64,000 bases of DNA. It comes from Nocardia xishanensis NBRC 101358. Its GTDB lineage: Bacteria > Actinomycetota > Actinomycetes > Mycobacteriales > Mycobacteriaceae. The stretch is taken from positions 1 through 64,000 of the forward strand of contig NZ_BDCF01000044.1 in assembly GCF_001613365.1 (NCBI RefSeq), read 5' to 3'. A model generated the notes under the pieces. The model saw nothing but the letters and a program-made list of their open reading frames with translations, was not told the DNA's origin and ran no database searches. A program made the position numbers and the translations under genes. Each line of letters begins with the position of its first letter. Positions within the stretch are counted from its first letter, which is position 1. Positions 1-9,658 of the stretch are shown here, piece by piece.

Positions 1-701
1 GCCGCCGTCCCCGCGACGCCGACCCCGAATCCGACGCCCGCCCCGATCAGGCCGCCGCCGACGCCGCCGATGAACGCGGCGGGCACACCCGCGACGGCCG
101 CGCCGATCAGCGCACCCCCGGCGATGTTGCCCGCACGATGCGAGTCGATGCCGACGCCCTGCGACGCCGCAGCCACCTGGGCTTCGAAATCGGCGATGCC
201 GTGATTCACTCCGGCCAACATGTCGCCGGGCACTTCCTGGGGAACGGGTGCGCTGAACTCACCGACGCGCAAGGTGTGCGGCGCGGGCTCGGGCAGCTGC
301 GGCTCCGGTTGGACCTCCGGCTCGACCGGCGCGCTCTGCGGAACCGGCCGCGGTTCCGGGGTCGCGGGTTCGACGTACTGGAGTCCGGGGTCGGCCGCCG
401 GTTCCTGCACCTTGACGGGCTCCGACGGGCCCGGCTCGGCCGGCCGGACCGGCTCGGTGGTGACGCCGGGCTGGCGGGGCGTCTCCGGGGTCACCACGGG
501 CACCGGCTGCTCGGGCTGGGTGATGCCGGGCGTCGCTGGCGTGCCGACCGGATCCGCCGTCGCCGTGCCCGCGCAGACCACGGCTAGCACGATCGGCACC
601 GCTCCCACCATGGGCCGGACGGCATTACGTGCCCCGGAGTTGGTTACCCGACGATGCCGACCTGCCACGGCAAACACTCCCACTGCGTAGGTGAAACACA
701 T
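1..701 (-). CDS. secreted Pro/Glu-rich protein with glycine-zipper segment (3' end beyond window)
   Basis: An open frame on the minus strand has no stop between its ATG at 701 and the window edge, so the C-terminus is missing. The N-terminus holds a hydrophobic stretch (GAVPIVLAVVCAGTATA) followed by D-P-V, which looks like a Sec signal peptide cut after ATA. A long region rich in Pro, Glu and Val follows (repeated PE/PV), then a glycine-rich hydrophobic segment near the edge (GGALIGAAVAGVPAAF and more) with the spacing of a glycine zipper. A GTG at 677 is an alternative start; neither has a strong ribosome binding site. Proteins of this build are common unnamed exported proteins in Nocardia. 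I do not recognise a function; envelope location is an inference from the signal peptide. Confidence 0.7.
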   Translation of the reverse strand, partial: MCFTYAVGVFAVAGRHRRVTNSGARNAVRPMVGAVPIVLAVVCAGTATADPVGTPATPGITQPEQPVPVVTPETPRQPGVTTEPVRPAEPGPSEPVKVQEPAADPGLQYVEPATPEPRPVPQSAPVEPEVQPEPQLPEPAPHTLRVGEFSAPVPQEVPGDMLAGVNHGIADFEAQVAAASQGVGIDSHRAGNIAGGALIGAAVAGVPAAFIGGVGGGLIGAGVGFGVGVAGTA

Positions 702-1033
702 TCGGAGAACTGGACGTTTATCGCTGCCACGACGAACGCCGTTCCCGGCCAGTAAGTTACAGCACAATAGCCCCGGCGGGCACATCGTGGAAGACAAGCG
801 GTGATCCGTCACAGCGCAACGAGACGAAAGCTCAGCTCGCCGTCGTGCCGGTGTGTTCGACCGCCCAGAGAATCTCGGGCAACGGACCTTCGATCGCCGC
901 GCTGGGCCCGCCCCCACCTAGGTGGTGATCCGCTCCACCCCTGGGGGACCGACCTCAGCACTCGGGGGCCTGCTACCGGCGGCCGATCCGGCGGACAGTT
1001 GGGGAAGCCACCATAAGCGAACCGGAGCACGCC
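702..1033. other. intergenic region with a 12-bp palindrome
   Basis: This gap separates the divergent secreted-protein gene and the hydrolase gene, so it should hold both promoters. The clearest structure is the perfect palindrome CCACCTAGGTGG at 914-925, about 110 bases upstream of the hydrolase start, followed by a second short symmetric stretch (CCCCTGGGG, about 937-945). No gene is convincing here. Confidence 0.4.
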
Positions 1034-1990
1034 ATGTCGAACGTCAGCAGCATCGCCACCTCGGCGCGACGACGTGTCACGGTCCGGACCCGGGACGGTG
1101 TGGAACTCGCCGTCCGCGAATACGGACCGCGCGACGCGGACCTCACCATCGTGCTGTTGCACGGACACTGCCTGCACACCGAGTCCTGGACTTTCGTCCG
1201 AGACGCGCTGTTGCGCCGCTACGAGTGCGCGAGGGTGGTCTGCTACGACCACCGCGGCCACGGCGACTCGGCTGCGGCGTCGCGCCGGACCTACAACCTC
1301 GACCAGCTCGGCGAGGACCTGCGTGACGTTCTCGACGCGGTCGCCCCCACCGGACCGGTCGTCCTGGCGGGCCACTCGATGGGCGGCATGACCGCGCTGA
1401 CCTACGCGGCGCGGTACCCGCATCAGATCGGCACGCGTGTTATCGGCGTCGCGCTGATCGCGACCGCCGCGGCCGGGATCGCCGACACCGGCTTCGGCCG
1501 CCTGCTGCGCAATCCGGCCCTCTCGATGTTCCAGGCCGCGGTCCGCCACGCTCCCGGCGTGATGCACCAAGCGAAGCTCATGGCGAGCAAGGTCTTCGCG
1601 CCGCTCATCCGCACAGCCGAATTCGGCGATCGCAAGGTCAGCCCCGCGGTTCTCGCCCTCGCGAACGCGATGCACAACCAGACGCCGATAGTGACCATGG
1701 CGAGCTTCCTGAGCGCCTTCGCCGCCTTCGACCGGACCGAGGCGCTCGCCGTGCTGTCGCGGATCCCCACCTTGGTGCTGTGCGGGACGGCCGACCTGCT
1801 GACACCGCCGTCGCACTCCGTCGCGATGGCCGCCGCCGTCGAGTACTCGGATCTGGTGCTGCTCGACGGCGCGGGCCACTCCGTGATCCTCGAACAACCC
1901 CGGCAAGTCGCCGACGCCATCGGCCGCCTGCTCACCCGCACGGGAGAGACGTGCCGGAGCGAAGGCGCGCAGCTCGAACTGGTCGCGTAG
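1034..1990 (+). CDS. alpha/beta hydrolase
   Basis: A 318-residue single-domain alpha/beta hydrolase. The oxyanion segment LLHGHCLHTESW lies near residues 41-52, the nucleophile elbow is GHSMGG with Ser115, the acid is probably Asp254 (GTADLLTPP) and the base His282 (GAGHSVILEQP), so the triad is complete. There is no signal peptide, so it is probably cytoplasmic. The ATG at 1034 has GGAG about seven bases upstream. The substrate cannot be told from sequence; relatives include esterases, haloperoxidase-like enzymes and lactonases. It stands alone, converging on meaB with 84 bases between. Confidence 0.9.
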   Translation: MSNVSSIATSARRRVTVRTRDGVELAVREYGPRDADLTIVLLHGHCLHTESWTFVRDALLRRYECARVVCYDHRGHGDSAAASRRTYNLDQLGEDLRDVLDAVAPTGPVVLAGHSMGGMTALTYAARYPHQIGTRVIGVALIATAAAGIADTGFGRLLRNPALSMFQAAVRHAPGVMHQAKLMASKVFAPLIRTAEFGDRKVSPAVLALANAMHNQTPIVTMASFLSAFAAFDRTEALAVLSRIPTLVLCGTADLLTPPSHSVAMAAAVEYSDLVLLDGAGHSVILEQPRQVADAIGRLLTRTGETCRSEGAQLELVA

Positions 1991-2074
1991 TCGGCCGTCC
2001 CGGTTACGGCAGAACCCGGCAGCCGACGCCCGGATCGCTTCCGGAGCCGACCGCGCGGCGCGGCGCTCGAGTGA

Positions 2075-3124
2075 TCAGTCGCGCAGGGCGTCGAAGGCGT
2101 CGAGAAGTTCCTCGGCGGCGAGCGCCGCGGTGAGCGTGCCCTCGCGCACCTGCTTTTCCACCTGTCCGCGAATGGCTTTCACATTCGGATTGTCGGCGAG
2201 CCTGCGCAGCAGCTGGTCGTGCACCATCGTCCAGGTCCAGTCGACCTGCTGACGGCGGCGCTTCTCGTCGAACTCGCCTGCGTCGGTGAGCACCCGGCGG
2301 TGCTGGAGCACCGTATCCCAGAACTTGTCCAGGCCGACGCCTTGCAAACCGCTCATGGTGAGCACCGGCGGACGCCACAGCGCGTCGTGCGGGTGGATGA
2401 GGCGCAGCGCACCGGCCAGCTCGCGCGCGGCGGCCTTGGCCTCCACCTCGTGCTTGCCGTCGGCCTTGTTCACCGCCACCAGATCGGCGAGCTCGAGCAC
2501 GCCTTTCTTGATGCCCTGCAACTGATCTCCGGTACGAGCCAGGGTCAGGAAGCAGAACACGTCGACCATGTTCGCCACCGTCACCTCGGACTGGCCGACG
2601 CCGACGGTCTCCACCAGGATCACGTCGTAGCCCGCCGCCTCCAGCAGCACGATGGTCTCGCGGGTCGCCTTGGCGACGCCGCCCAGCGTGCCCGCCGTCG
2701 GCGAGGGACGGATGTAGGCGTTGCGCTCGACCGAGAGTCGCGCCATGCGCGTCTTGTCGCCGAGGATGGAGCCGCCGGTGCGGGTAGAGGACGGGTCGAC
2801 GGCGAGCACCGCCACCCGATGTCCCTTGCCGATCAGATACATGCCGAGCGCGTCGATGAACGTCGACTTGCCGACGCCGGGCACGCCGGTGATGCCGACC
2901 CGATTCGACAGGACCGCGCCCGCGGAACCCTGCGCCTCGGGGGTCAGCTTCAGCAGCAGCCGCTGGGCAAGGGCACGGTGATCGGCCCTCGTCGACTCGA
3001 CCAGGGTGATGGCCCGCGCCAAGGCGGCCCGCTCGTTGTTGCGGACCGCCGTGGCGAGTGCGTCGACGTCGATGGTGCGGCGCGCCGCTCCCCCGCGCGG
3101 TGGAGCGGAGTCTCCTTCGCTCAT
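2075..3124 (-). CDS. meaB: methylmalonyl-CoA mutase-associated GTPase MeaB
   Basis: A 349-residue G3E-type P-loop GTPase of the MeaB/ArgK family. The Walker A motif GVPGVGKS is at residues 80-87; VDPSSTRTGGSILGDKTRM, the segment VETVGVGQSE and the NKAD guanine-specificity motif follow, all typical of the family. MeaB gates delivery of adenosylcobalamin to methylmalonyl-CoA mutase and protects the enzyme from inactivation. Its ATG overlaps the mutB stop by four bases (ATGA), so the three genes mutA-mutB-meaB are translationally coupled. In M. tuberculosis a mazEF4 pair lies between the mutase genes and this gene; here nothing intervenes. Confidence 0.96.
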   Translation of the reverse strand: MSEGDSAPPRGGAARRTIDVDALATAVRNNERAALARAITLVESTRADHRALAQRLLLKLTPEAQGSAGAVLSNRVGITGVPGVGKSTFIDALGMYLIGKGHRVAVLAVDPSSTRTGGSILGDKTRMARLSVERNAYIRPSPTAGTLGGVAKATRETIVLLEAAGYDVILVETVGVGQSEVTVANMVDVFCFLTLARTGDQLQGIKKGVLELADLVAVNKADGKHEVEAKAAARELAGALRLIHPHDALWRPPVLTMSGLQGVGLDKFWDTVLQHRRVLTDAGEFDEKRRRQQVDWTWTMVHDQLLRRLADNPNVKAIRGQVEKQVREGTLTAALAAEELLDAFDALRD

Positions 3125-5385
3125 TCCGCGGCGCCGCCGCCGATCTCGTGACCGAGTTCGGCCGCGAGCTTCTTCAACAGATCGATCGCCGCGTCGGCGA
3201 TGACGGTGCCGGGCGGGAAGATCGCGGCGGCGCCCGCCTGGTAGAGCTCGTCGAAGTCACCGGGCGGAATGACGCCGCCGACGATGACCATGATGTCGGG
3301 TCGCCCGACATCGGCCAGCGCCTGCCGCAGGGCGGGCACCAGCGTGAGGTGGCCTGCCGCCAGCGAGGACACTCCGACGACGTGCACGTCGTTGTCGGCC
3401 GCCTGCTGAGCCACCTCTTCGGGGGTCTGGAACAGCGGGCCCACGTCGACGTCGAAGCCGAGGTCGGCGAATGCGGTGGCGATCACCTTCTGCCCTCGGT
3501 CGTGCCCGTCCTGACCCATCTTGGCGACGAGGATGCGCGGCCGCCGTCCTTCGGCCTCGGCGAATTCCTCGACGAGTTCGCTCGCCGTGGTGATGTTGGT
3601 GACCTTCCCTGCCTCGTCGCGGTAGACGCCGGAGAGCGTGCGGATCTCGGCCTGGTGGCGGCCGTACACCTTCTCCAGCGCGTCGGAGATCTCGCCGACG
3701 GTGGCCTTGGCGCGCGCCGCGTCGATGGCGAGCGCGAGCAGGTTGTTCGCCATGCCGCCCTCGGAAGACGCCGCGGCCCTGGTCAACTCGCTCAGCGCCC
3801 GCTCGACGGCGGCCGGGTCGCGGTCGGCGCGCAGCTGCCGCAGCTTCTCGATCTGCTCGGCGCGCACCCGCGAGTTCTCGACCTTGAGGACCTCGACCTC
3901 GTGGTCCTCCTCCACCTGGTACTTGTTGACGCCGATCACCGGCTGCTGGCCGGTGTCGATGCGCGCCTGGGTCCGCGCGGCGGCCTCCTCGATGCGCAGC
4001 TTCGGGATGCCCTCCGAAATCGCCTGCGCCATACCGCCGTGCGCCTCCACCTCAGCGATGTGCGCGCGGGCGCGGTTGGCCAGCTGGTGGGTCAGCCATT
4101 CGACGTAGTAGGAGCCGCCCCACGGGTCGATCGGCCGGGTGGTATTGGACTCCTGCTGGATCAACAGCTGGGTGTTGCGGGCGATGCGCGCGGAGAAGTC
4201 CGTGGGCAGCGCCAGCGCCTCGTCGAGCGCGTTGGTGTGCAGCGACTGGGTGTGGCCCTGGGTCGCGGCCATCGCCTCGATGCAGGTGCGCGCCACGTTG
4301 TTGTAGGCGTCCTGCGCGGTCAGCGACCAGCCGGAAGTCTGCGAATGGGTGCGCAGCGACAGCGATTTCGCGCTCTTCGGCTCGAACTTCGCGACCAGCT
4401 CGCTCCAGAGCAGCCGTCCCGCACGGAGTTTGGCGACCTCCATGAAGAAGTTCATGCCAATGGCCCAGAAGAACGACAGCCGCGGAGCGAACTCGTCGAC
4501 CTCCATGCCCGCCTCGATGCCGGCGCGGATGTACTCGACGCCGTCGGCGAGGGTGTAGGCCAGCTCCAGATCGGCCGTGGCTCCGGCCTCCTGGATGTGG
4601 TAGCCGGAGATGGAGATCGAGTTGAACTTCGGCATCTTCGCGCTGGTGTAGGCGAAGATGTCGGAGATGATCCGCATCGAGGGCTTGGGCGGATAGATGT
4701 AGGTGTTGCGGACCATGAACTCCTTCAGAATGTCGTTCTGAATGGTTCCGGCCAGCTGCTCGGGCGCGACGCCCTGCTCCTCCGCGGCGACGACGTAGAG
4801 CGCCAGGATCGGCAGCACCGCGCCGTTCATCGTCATCGACACACTCACCTGGTCCAGGGGAATGTGGTCGAAGAGCTGGCGCATGTCGAGGATGGAGTCG
4901 ATGGCGACGCCCGCCATGCCGACATCGCCCTGCACGCGCGGGTGATCGGAGTCGTAACCGCGGTGGGTCGCGAGGTCGAACGCCACCGAAAGGCCCTTCT
5001 GACCGGCCTGCAGATTGCGGCGGTAGAAGGCGTTGGAGTCGGCGGCGGTGGAGAAGCCCGCGTACTGGCGGATGGTCCACGGCTGATTGACGTACATGGT
5101 CGGGTACGGACCGCGCAGGAACGGCGCGACACCAGGCACGCTGTCGAGCGGGTAGCCCTCCGCCGCGACGGCGTCCCGATCGGCCTTGGTGAACACCGGC
5201 GGCACGTCGATGCCCTCCGGGGTCGACCACACCACTTGCTCAGGGGTGTAGTTGTTGGCCGCCGCCGCGTCCTGCACGTAGGCCTCGACCTGGGCGGCGT
5301 CGACCGCGGCAGGTTCTGGCGCGTGCTCGTCGAGCGGCACCTCGGCGAAATTGCCGATCACGTGCTTGATCTCACGCGTAGTCAT
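3121..5385 (-). CDS. mutB: methylmalonyl-CoA mutase large subunit
   Basis: The 754-residue catalytic subunit. It interconverts (R)-methylmalonyl-CoA and succinyl-CoA using adenosylcobalamin, in propionate and odd-chain fatty-acid metabolism. The N-terminal two thirds form the TIM barrel (for example FSTAADSNAFYRR and SISGYHIQEAGA). The C-terminal cobalamin-binding domain carries the base-off signature D-x-H-x-x-G at Asp626, His628 and Gly631 (MGQDGHDRGQKV), where His628 is the lower cobalt ligand. Length is normal for the family. The start overlaps the mutA stop by one base (TGATG) and the stop overlaps meaB by four. Confidence 0.97.
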   Translation of the reverse strand: MTTREIKHVIGNFAEVPLDEHAPEPAAVDAAQVEAYVQDAAAANNYTPEQVVWSTPEGIDVPPVFTKADRDAVAAEGYPLDSVPGVAPFLRGPYPTMYVNQPWTIRQYAGFSTAADSNAFYRRNLQAGQKGLSVAFDLATHRGYDSDHPRVQGDVGMAGVAIDSILDMRQLFDHIPLDQVSVSMTMNGAVLPILALYVVAAEEQGVAPEQLAGTIQNDILKEFMVRNTYIYPPKPSMRIISDIFAYTSAKMPKFNSISISGYHIQEAGATADLELAYTLADGVEYIRAGIEAGMEVDEFAPRLSFFWAIGMNFFMEVAKLRAGRLLWSELVAKFEPKSAKSLSLRTHSQTSGWSLTAQDAYNNVARTCIEAMAATQGHTQSLHTNALDEALALPTDFSARIARNTQLLIQQESNTTRPIDPWGGSYYVEWLTHQLANRARAHIAEVEAHGGMAQAISEGIPKLRIEEAAARTQARIDTGQQPVIGVNKYQVEEDHEVEVLKVENSRVRAEQIEKLRQLRADRDPAAVERALSELTRAAASSEGGMANNLLALAIDAARAKATVGEISDALEKVYGRHQAEIRTLSGVYRDEAGKVTNITTASELVEEFAEAEGRRPRILVAKMGQDGHDRGQKVIATAFADLGFDVDVGPLFQTPEEVAQQAADNDVHVVGVSSLAAGHLTLVPALRQALADVGRPDIMVIVGGVIPPGDFDELYQAGAAAIFPPGTVIADAAIDLLKKLAAELGHEIGGGAAE

Positions 5386-7274
5386 CAGGCTCCCACCTTC
5401 TCCAGCAGGCCGGACAGCGCCGCCACCGCATCGATCTTCGCGGCGAGGAATCCGTCAGGGCGCTGCCTGCCGCTCAGCTCGGCGACGGCCTTCGCCGAGC
5501 CCGCCAGCAGCACAGTTGTCACACCGGCGGCGCGCAGCGCGTCGACCGCCGCGCCCGCCTCCGCGCCGTAGCGCGCGTCCGAACCGCAGAGCACCGCGAT
5601 CGGAGCGTCGGCTTCCGTTGCGGCGGAGGCGATTCCAGCCACATCCAGCGGCCCGGGGTTGATCGACTCGATGCCGCCGGAGGCCAGCAGGTTCGCGATG
5701 AAGGTGACCCGCACGTTGTGCTCGGCCACCGTGCCGAGCGGCACCAGCAACGCCTTCGGCCGGGTTCCGTTGGCCGCCAGGTACACGTCGGACCGGTCGC
5801 GCAGCGCTTCGAAGGCCGCGCCGTAGCGGGCGACCCGGCCCGGCGTGCGGGCCGCCGCCGAGAGCGGCTGCTCGGCCAGGTTCGGGAATTCGTTGACGCC
5901 GGTCACCGCGGTCTTGCGGTGCGCGACATCGGAATCGCGCGCGGCCTTGGTCGCGGCGACGCGTTCGGCGAGCAGACCCGAGTCCAGCGCGGCGACGTAG
6001 CCGCCCGCGGCCTCCAGCTCCTGCATGAATTCCCAGGCCTTCGCGGCCAATCCGGCGGTGAGGTCCTCGACGTACCAGGAACCGGCGCCGGGATCCTGGA
6101 CGTGGCCCAGGTGCGACTCCTCCAGCAGCAGCAGCTGGGTGTTGCGCGCCATGCGGTCCGCGAAGGACTTGGACACGCCGAGTTCGCCGGCGGGCAGCGC
6201 GGAGTCGAAGGGCAGCACGGTCACGGTGTCCGCGCCGCCGACGCCCGCGCCGAACGCGGCGAGCGTGGTGCGCAGCATGTTCACCCAGGGATCGCGCTGG
6301 CTCATCATGGCCGCGGAGGTCACCGCGTGCTGCGGTGCGCCGCCGAAGCCGGGCGCGCCGCACGCGTGCGCGACGCGGGCCCAGAGCTTGCGCGCGGCAC
6401 GGAATTTCGCGATCGTCGCGAACTGGTCGTCGGTGGCGGCGAACCGGAACTCCAGCTGGCCGAGCGCGTCCGCGATGTCCTGGCCCTCGGTGAGCGCGCG
6501 CAGGTACTCGAGGCCCGCGGCCACCGCGGCGCCGAGTTCCTGCGCGTCGGAGGCGCCCGCGTCGTGGAAGACGGTGCCGTCCACGGTGATCGCGCGCATG
6601 GTCTCCGGTCGTGCGATGGCCTCGGCGGCCAGCGCGACGGTCTCCGCGAGATCCGCGTCGGCGATGTCGGCGAAGCGGCTGGTCAGCGGCGCCGCGCCGA
6701 GCGAGACGCTGATATCGGCCCGCTGCGGCGCCTCGTACCCGTCCAGCGCGGTGAAAAGCGCTGCGGCCGCGGCCGATACCTGCGCGCCCGCGTCCAGGGA
6801 CAGCGGCGCGAGTTCGAAGAGCAGGCCGTCCAGCGCGGCGGGCAGCTCGGCGACGGGGACGCCCCGCTCGCCGATACCGAGCCAGATCGCGCTGATGCCG
6901 TTCTCCAGTCCGGCCAGGATCTCCCGCTTGGCGGCGGCGCCCTCGCCCGCGCCGACGAAGGCGCTGACGTACCAGCCGCGGTGCACGTCGCGGGTGGCGT
7001 CGCGGCCGCGCACGAAGGGGAAGGCGCCGGGCAGCGGCAGTTCGGGCCGCTCGTCGCGCCGGGTGTACAGCGGCGCGACGGTCAGCCCGTCGTAGGTGGT
7101 CTGCTCGAGCAACTGCTCCGGCTCGTCCGGCAACTCGGCGACCTCGACCCGGCGCGCCTTGGCGAGCACACCCGCGACGCCCTTACGCCAGGCGCCATAC
7201 TGGGGAACCGGATCCGCGGCATCGGGTAGCTCCGCGAGCTCCGCGCCCGGAGACGGATCTGAAGCAATCGGCAT
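5385..7274 (-). CDS. mutA: methylmalonyl-CoA mutase small subunit
   Basis: The non-catalytic subunit of the heterodimeric mutase. It resembles MutB but its C-terminal domain lacks the D-x-H-x-x-G cobalamin motif (the matching stretch reads GTRPKALLVPLGTVAEHNVR), as expected for MutA. I chose the ATG at 7274 (629 residues, MPIASDPSPG) because it is preceded by an AAGAGG-like ribosome binding site; an in-frame upstream start at 7358 would add 28 residues. It is the first gene of mutA-mutB-meaB and overlaps mutB by one base. No cobalamin riboswitch is visible in the short upstream gap. Confidence 0.94.
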   Translation of the reverse strand: MPIASDPSPGAELAELPDAADPVPQYGAWRKGVAGVLAKARRVEVAELPDEPEQLLEQTTYDGLTVAPLYTRRDERPELPLPGAFPFVRGRDATRDVHRGWYVSAFVGAGEGAAAKREILAGLENGISAIWLGIGERGVPVAELPAALDGLLFELAPLSLDAGAQVSAAAAALFTALDGYEAPQRADISVSLGAAPLTSRFADIADADLAETVALAAEAIARPETMRAITVDGTVFHDAGASDAQELGAAVAAGLEYLRALTEGQDIADALGQLEFRFAATDDQFATIAKFRAARKLWARVAHACGAPGFGGAPQHAVTSAAMMSQRDPWVNMLRTTLAAFGAGVGGADTVTVLPFDSALPAGELGVSKSFADRMARNTQLLLLEESHLGHVQDPGAGSWYVEDLTAGLAAKAWEFMQELEAAGGYVAALDSGLLAERVAATKAARDSDVAHRKTAVTGVNEFPNLAEQPLSAAARTPGRVARYGAAFEALRDRSDVYLAANGTRPKALLVPLGTVAEHNVRVTFIANLLASGGIESINPGPLDVAGIASAATEADAPIAVLCGSDARYGAEAGAAVDALRAAGVTTVLLAGSAKAVAELSGRQRPDGFLAAKIDAVAALSGLLEKVGA

Positions 7275-7456
7275 AGCTGCTTTTCCTCTTCCACTCGACC
7301 ACGGGGCGCACCCGAGGGTTGCGCCCGAACCGTCGCATTCGCCCAGCTCAGCGAGCACTTCGGTTAACGAGCATTCGTCCCGTTTCCCTTGATGCTAGCG
7401 GCAGCGGCAGCATCGGTTGACCCTGGCCGCCACTACCAACCGGTAACCTGTCGCGG

Positions 7457-8158
7457 GTGTCCAGGCTGTTCCGTAACCCGCGTATCCTCGCCTCGCTCGC
7501 CGGTGTAGGTGCGCTGTTCGTCGCGGCGTTGCTGGTCCCGCTACCCGGTCCGACGCAGATCCAGCAGTGGGCAGCCTCGGTCGGTCCGTGGTTCCCGTTG
7601 CTGTTCTTCGGGGTCTACTCGATTCTCGCAGTGGCGCCGCTGCCGCGCACGGTGCTGACCGTCAGTTGCGGTGTGCTTTTCGGAGCATTGCTCGGCACCG
7701 CGGTCGCGCTCTCGGCCACGGTGGCCGCCGCCGCGTTGGCGCTCGTCTTGGTGCGCGTGCTCGACCGCAACAGGGTGGCGTCCCGGCTCACTCATCCCAC
7801 CGTCCGCGCCATCGACGAAAGACTGGAGCGGCGCGGCTGGCTGGCCGTCGGCTCGCTGCGGCTGATCTCCTTCGCGCCGTTCTCGGTGGTCAACTATTGC
7901 TGCGGGCTCTCCTCGATCCGCTTCTGGCCGTACCTCGCCGCCACCTTCGTCGGCTCGGCTCCCGGCACCATCGCCACCGTCGTGCTGGCCGACGCGCTGA
8001 CCGGCGGCCCCGACCCCGCCATGCTGGCGGTCTCTGGCGTGTGCCTGGCGATCGGTCTGCTCGGCTTGGTCCTCGACGCCCGCTGGCGGCCCGCGAGTCC
8101 GGCCACCATGCTGTTTTCCCCGGACCAGCCGCTCGCCGAGGCAATCACCCGCGACTGA
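7457..8158 (+). CDS. TVP38/TMEM64 family (VTT/DedA-like) membrane protein
   Basis: A 233-residue polytopic membrane protein. Hydrophobic helices lie near residues 11-30, 42-62, 65-100, 145-175 and 185-205. The core VLTVSCGVLFGALLGTAVAL and the later FAPFSVVNYCCGLSSIRFWPY match the SNARE-associated/VTT domain with its re-entrant loops. Family members are lipid-scramblase-like or small-molecule transport proteins of uncertain substrate. The start is GTG at 7457. The gene is divergent from mutA; the same neighbour (Rv1491c) sits beside mutA in M. tuberculosis. Confidence 0.88.
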   Translation: MSRLFRNPRILASLAGVGALFVAALLVPLPGPTQIQQWAASVGPWFPLLFFGVYSILAVAPLPRTVLTVSCGVLFGALLGTAVALSATVAAAALALVLVRVLDRNRVASRLTHPTVRAIDERLERRGWLAVGSLRLISFAPFSVVNYCCGLSSIRFWPYLAATFVGSAPGTIATVVLADALTGGPDPAMLAVSGVCLAIGLLGLVLDARWRPASPATMLFSPDQPLAEAITRD

Positions 8159-8169
8159 TCCCCGGCGGT

Positions 8170-9084
8170 TCAGTCGACGGTCAGTTCGCTGGGCACGGCG
8201 ATCACGTCGACCATCGCCCCGTTGCGCAACACGGTGACCGGCGTCGGCCTGCCGATGGCGTCGGCGAACAGCTGGCGCTGGATGCCCTGGGCGTCGCGGA
8301 CTTCGGACCGCCCGACGCTGAGCACCAGGTCTCCGCGGCGCAGCCCGGCGGTCTCGGCGGGCGCGCCGCGCACCACCTCGACGATGCGAACCCCCGCCCG
8401 CTGTCCGGATCGCTCGGCCACCTCGGACGGCAACGGAGCGGGAACGCCGACCAATCCGAGATAGGCGCGGCGCACGCGACCGTCGGAACGCAGGGTGGCG
8501 ATGATGCGCCGGGTGGTGGCGTTGATCGGAATGGCAAGTCCCAGACCGATCCCCGCGACGGCGGTGTTGATGCCGACCACCCGGCCCGCCGAATCCGACA
8601 GTGCGCCACCGGAATTGCCGGGATTCAGCGCGGCGTCGGTCTGGATGACGTCCTCGATCACCCGTCCGGCGCGCCGCGAGGCCACCGGCACCGCTCGCCC
8701 GAGCGCGCTGACCACGCCCGCGGTGACCGAACCCGCCAAACCCAACGGGCTGCCCACCGCGACGACCAGCTGACCGACCACCAGCTTGTCCGCGTCGCCG
8801 AGCACCGCCGCGCCGGGCCCGCCGCCACGCCCGCGCAGCACGGCCAGGTCCGAGAGCGGGTCGATGCCGACCACGTCGAACCGGGATTCGACGCCGTCCG
8901 CGAACACCACCTCCCCGTGCGCGGCCGCGCCGATGACGTGGGCGTTGGTGAGCAGGAATCCGTCGTCGGTGAACACGACGGCCGAACCGCTACCCCGCCG
9001 GGTCCGCAGGCTCGCCACGTGTGGGGTGACCGATTCGGCCACCGCGATCACCGTTCGCGAGTACGCGTCCATCGCATCGTCCAC
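8170..9084 (-). CDS. HtrA-like trypsin-type serine protease with PDZ domain
   Basis: A serine protease of the HtrA/DegP type: a trypsin-like domain with His49 (LTNAHV), Asp79 (LSDLAVL) and Ser158 (NPGNSGGAL), then a C-terminal PDZ domain (from about residue 210: QRAGVRIVEVVRGAPAETAG). I chose the GTG at 9084 (304 residues) because GAGAGG lies seven bases upstream and the conserved sequence DAMDAYSRTV starts there; an upstream GTG at 9186 would add 34 basic, low-complexity residues. No signal peptide or membrane anchor is visible, unusual for HtrA, so it may act in the cytoplasm or be exported another way. It converges on the TVP38 gene with 11 bases between. Confidence 0.88.
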   Translation of the reverse strand: MDDAMDAYSRTVIAVAESVTPHVASLRTRRGSGSAVVFTDDGFLLTNAHVIGAAAHGEVVFADGVESRFDVVGIDPLSDLAVLRGRGGGPGAAVLGDADKLVVGQLVVAVGSPLGLAGSVTAGVVSALGRAVPVASRRAGRVIEDVIQTDAALNPGNSGGALSDSAGRVVGINTAVAGIGLGLAIPINATTRRIIATLRSDGRVRRAYLGLVGVPAPLPSEVAERSGQRAGVRIVEVVRGAPAETAGLRRGDLVLSVGRSEVRDAQGIQRQLFADAIGRPTPVTVLRNGAMVDVIAVPSELTVD

Positions 9085-9658
9085 ACCGACCACCCTCTCG
9101 CCATCGAAACCAGGCACCTCCAAGGATGCCCCTCGGCCCCCGCGCCGCGCACCGTCTTCGTCGTCGCCGCGAAAACCGCCGGGCACGGCTGCCGAAGTTT
9201 CAGTCGCTGAAGCGAATTCCCCCCGTCTTGGAAAGTCACATGACGCGTTCTTCGTCGGCGCGGCGCGTCAAGTCTCCTGAACGTGTCAAGCCCTCCGACG
9301 TCGCGGCCGCGTGCCATCGGCGCCGCGTTCGGCGATCGGGCCGCTTCGACGGACGAATTCCAGCGCAATCGCCTGTTCACCGATACCACCGATCCCGATC
9401 TAACAAACGGCGAAATGGCCGCGCAGGTGGCGTCGAGTCAGTTTTCGCCCGGGAAACCGAGGTGAATTCAGGATGTTACGGCGTTCATGCCGAAGAACGC
9501 GGGGTACCGCCACCATGAAGCAGCGGCGAATCACGATCATCGATCCGCCGTCGACCGGGTCCGTTAAACTCCCCCGTGTGGCGGAATGTGTCCATCGAGC
9601 CGAATCCCGCACACATCGCTCATCTGCTTCACCGACGATTCCGAACAAGGAGTGCGAA
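9085..9658. other. intergenic region between divergent protease and dehydrogenase genes
   Basis: No convincing gene was found. A possible -10 element, TAAACT at 9566-9571, would give the dehydrogenase mRNA a leader of roughly 80 bases. The lower-GC stretch around 9380-9480 (including GATCTAACAAACGG) is the likely regulatory part. A longer reading frame beginning at 9473 enters the dehydrogenase, but it has no ribosome binding site and no conserved sequence. Confidence 0.35.

Noticed and set aside
3058..5571. An 837-codon plus-strand frame opposite mutB
   Set aside because: Shadow of the methylmalonyl-CoA mutase gene, with no recognisable motif.
7275..7456. Possible cobalamin riboswitch upstream of mutA
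   Set aside because: The gap is short and has no B12-box-like sequence or room for the fold.
9473..9658. An extended N-terminus for the MDR dehydrogenase starting at 9473
   Set aside because: The first 62 residues are Arg/Ser-rich and not conserved; GTG 9659 has AAGGAG at the right distance.
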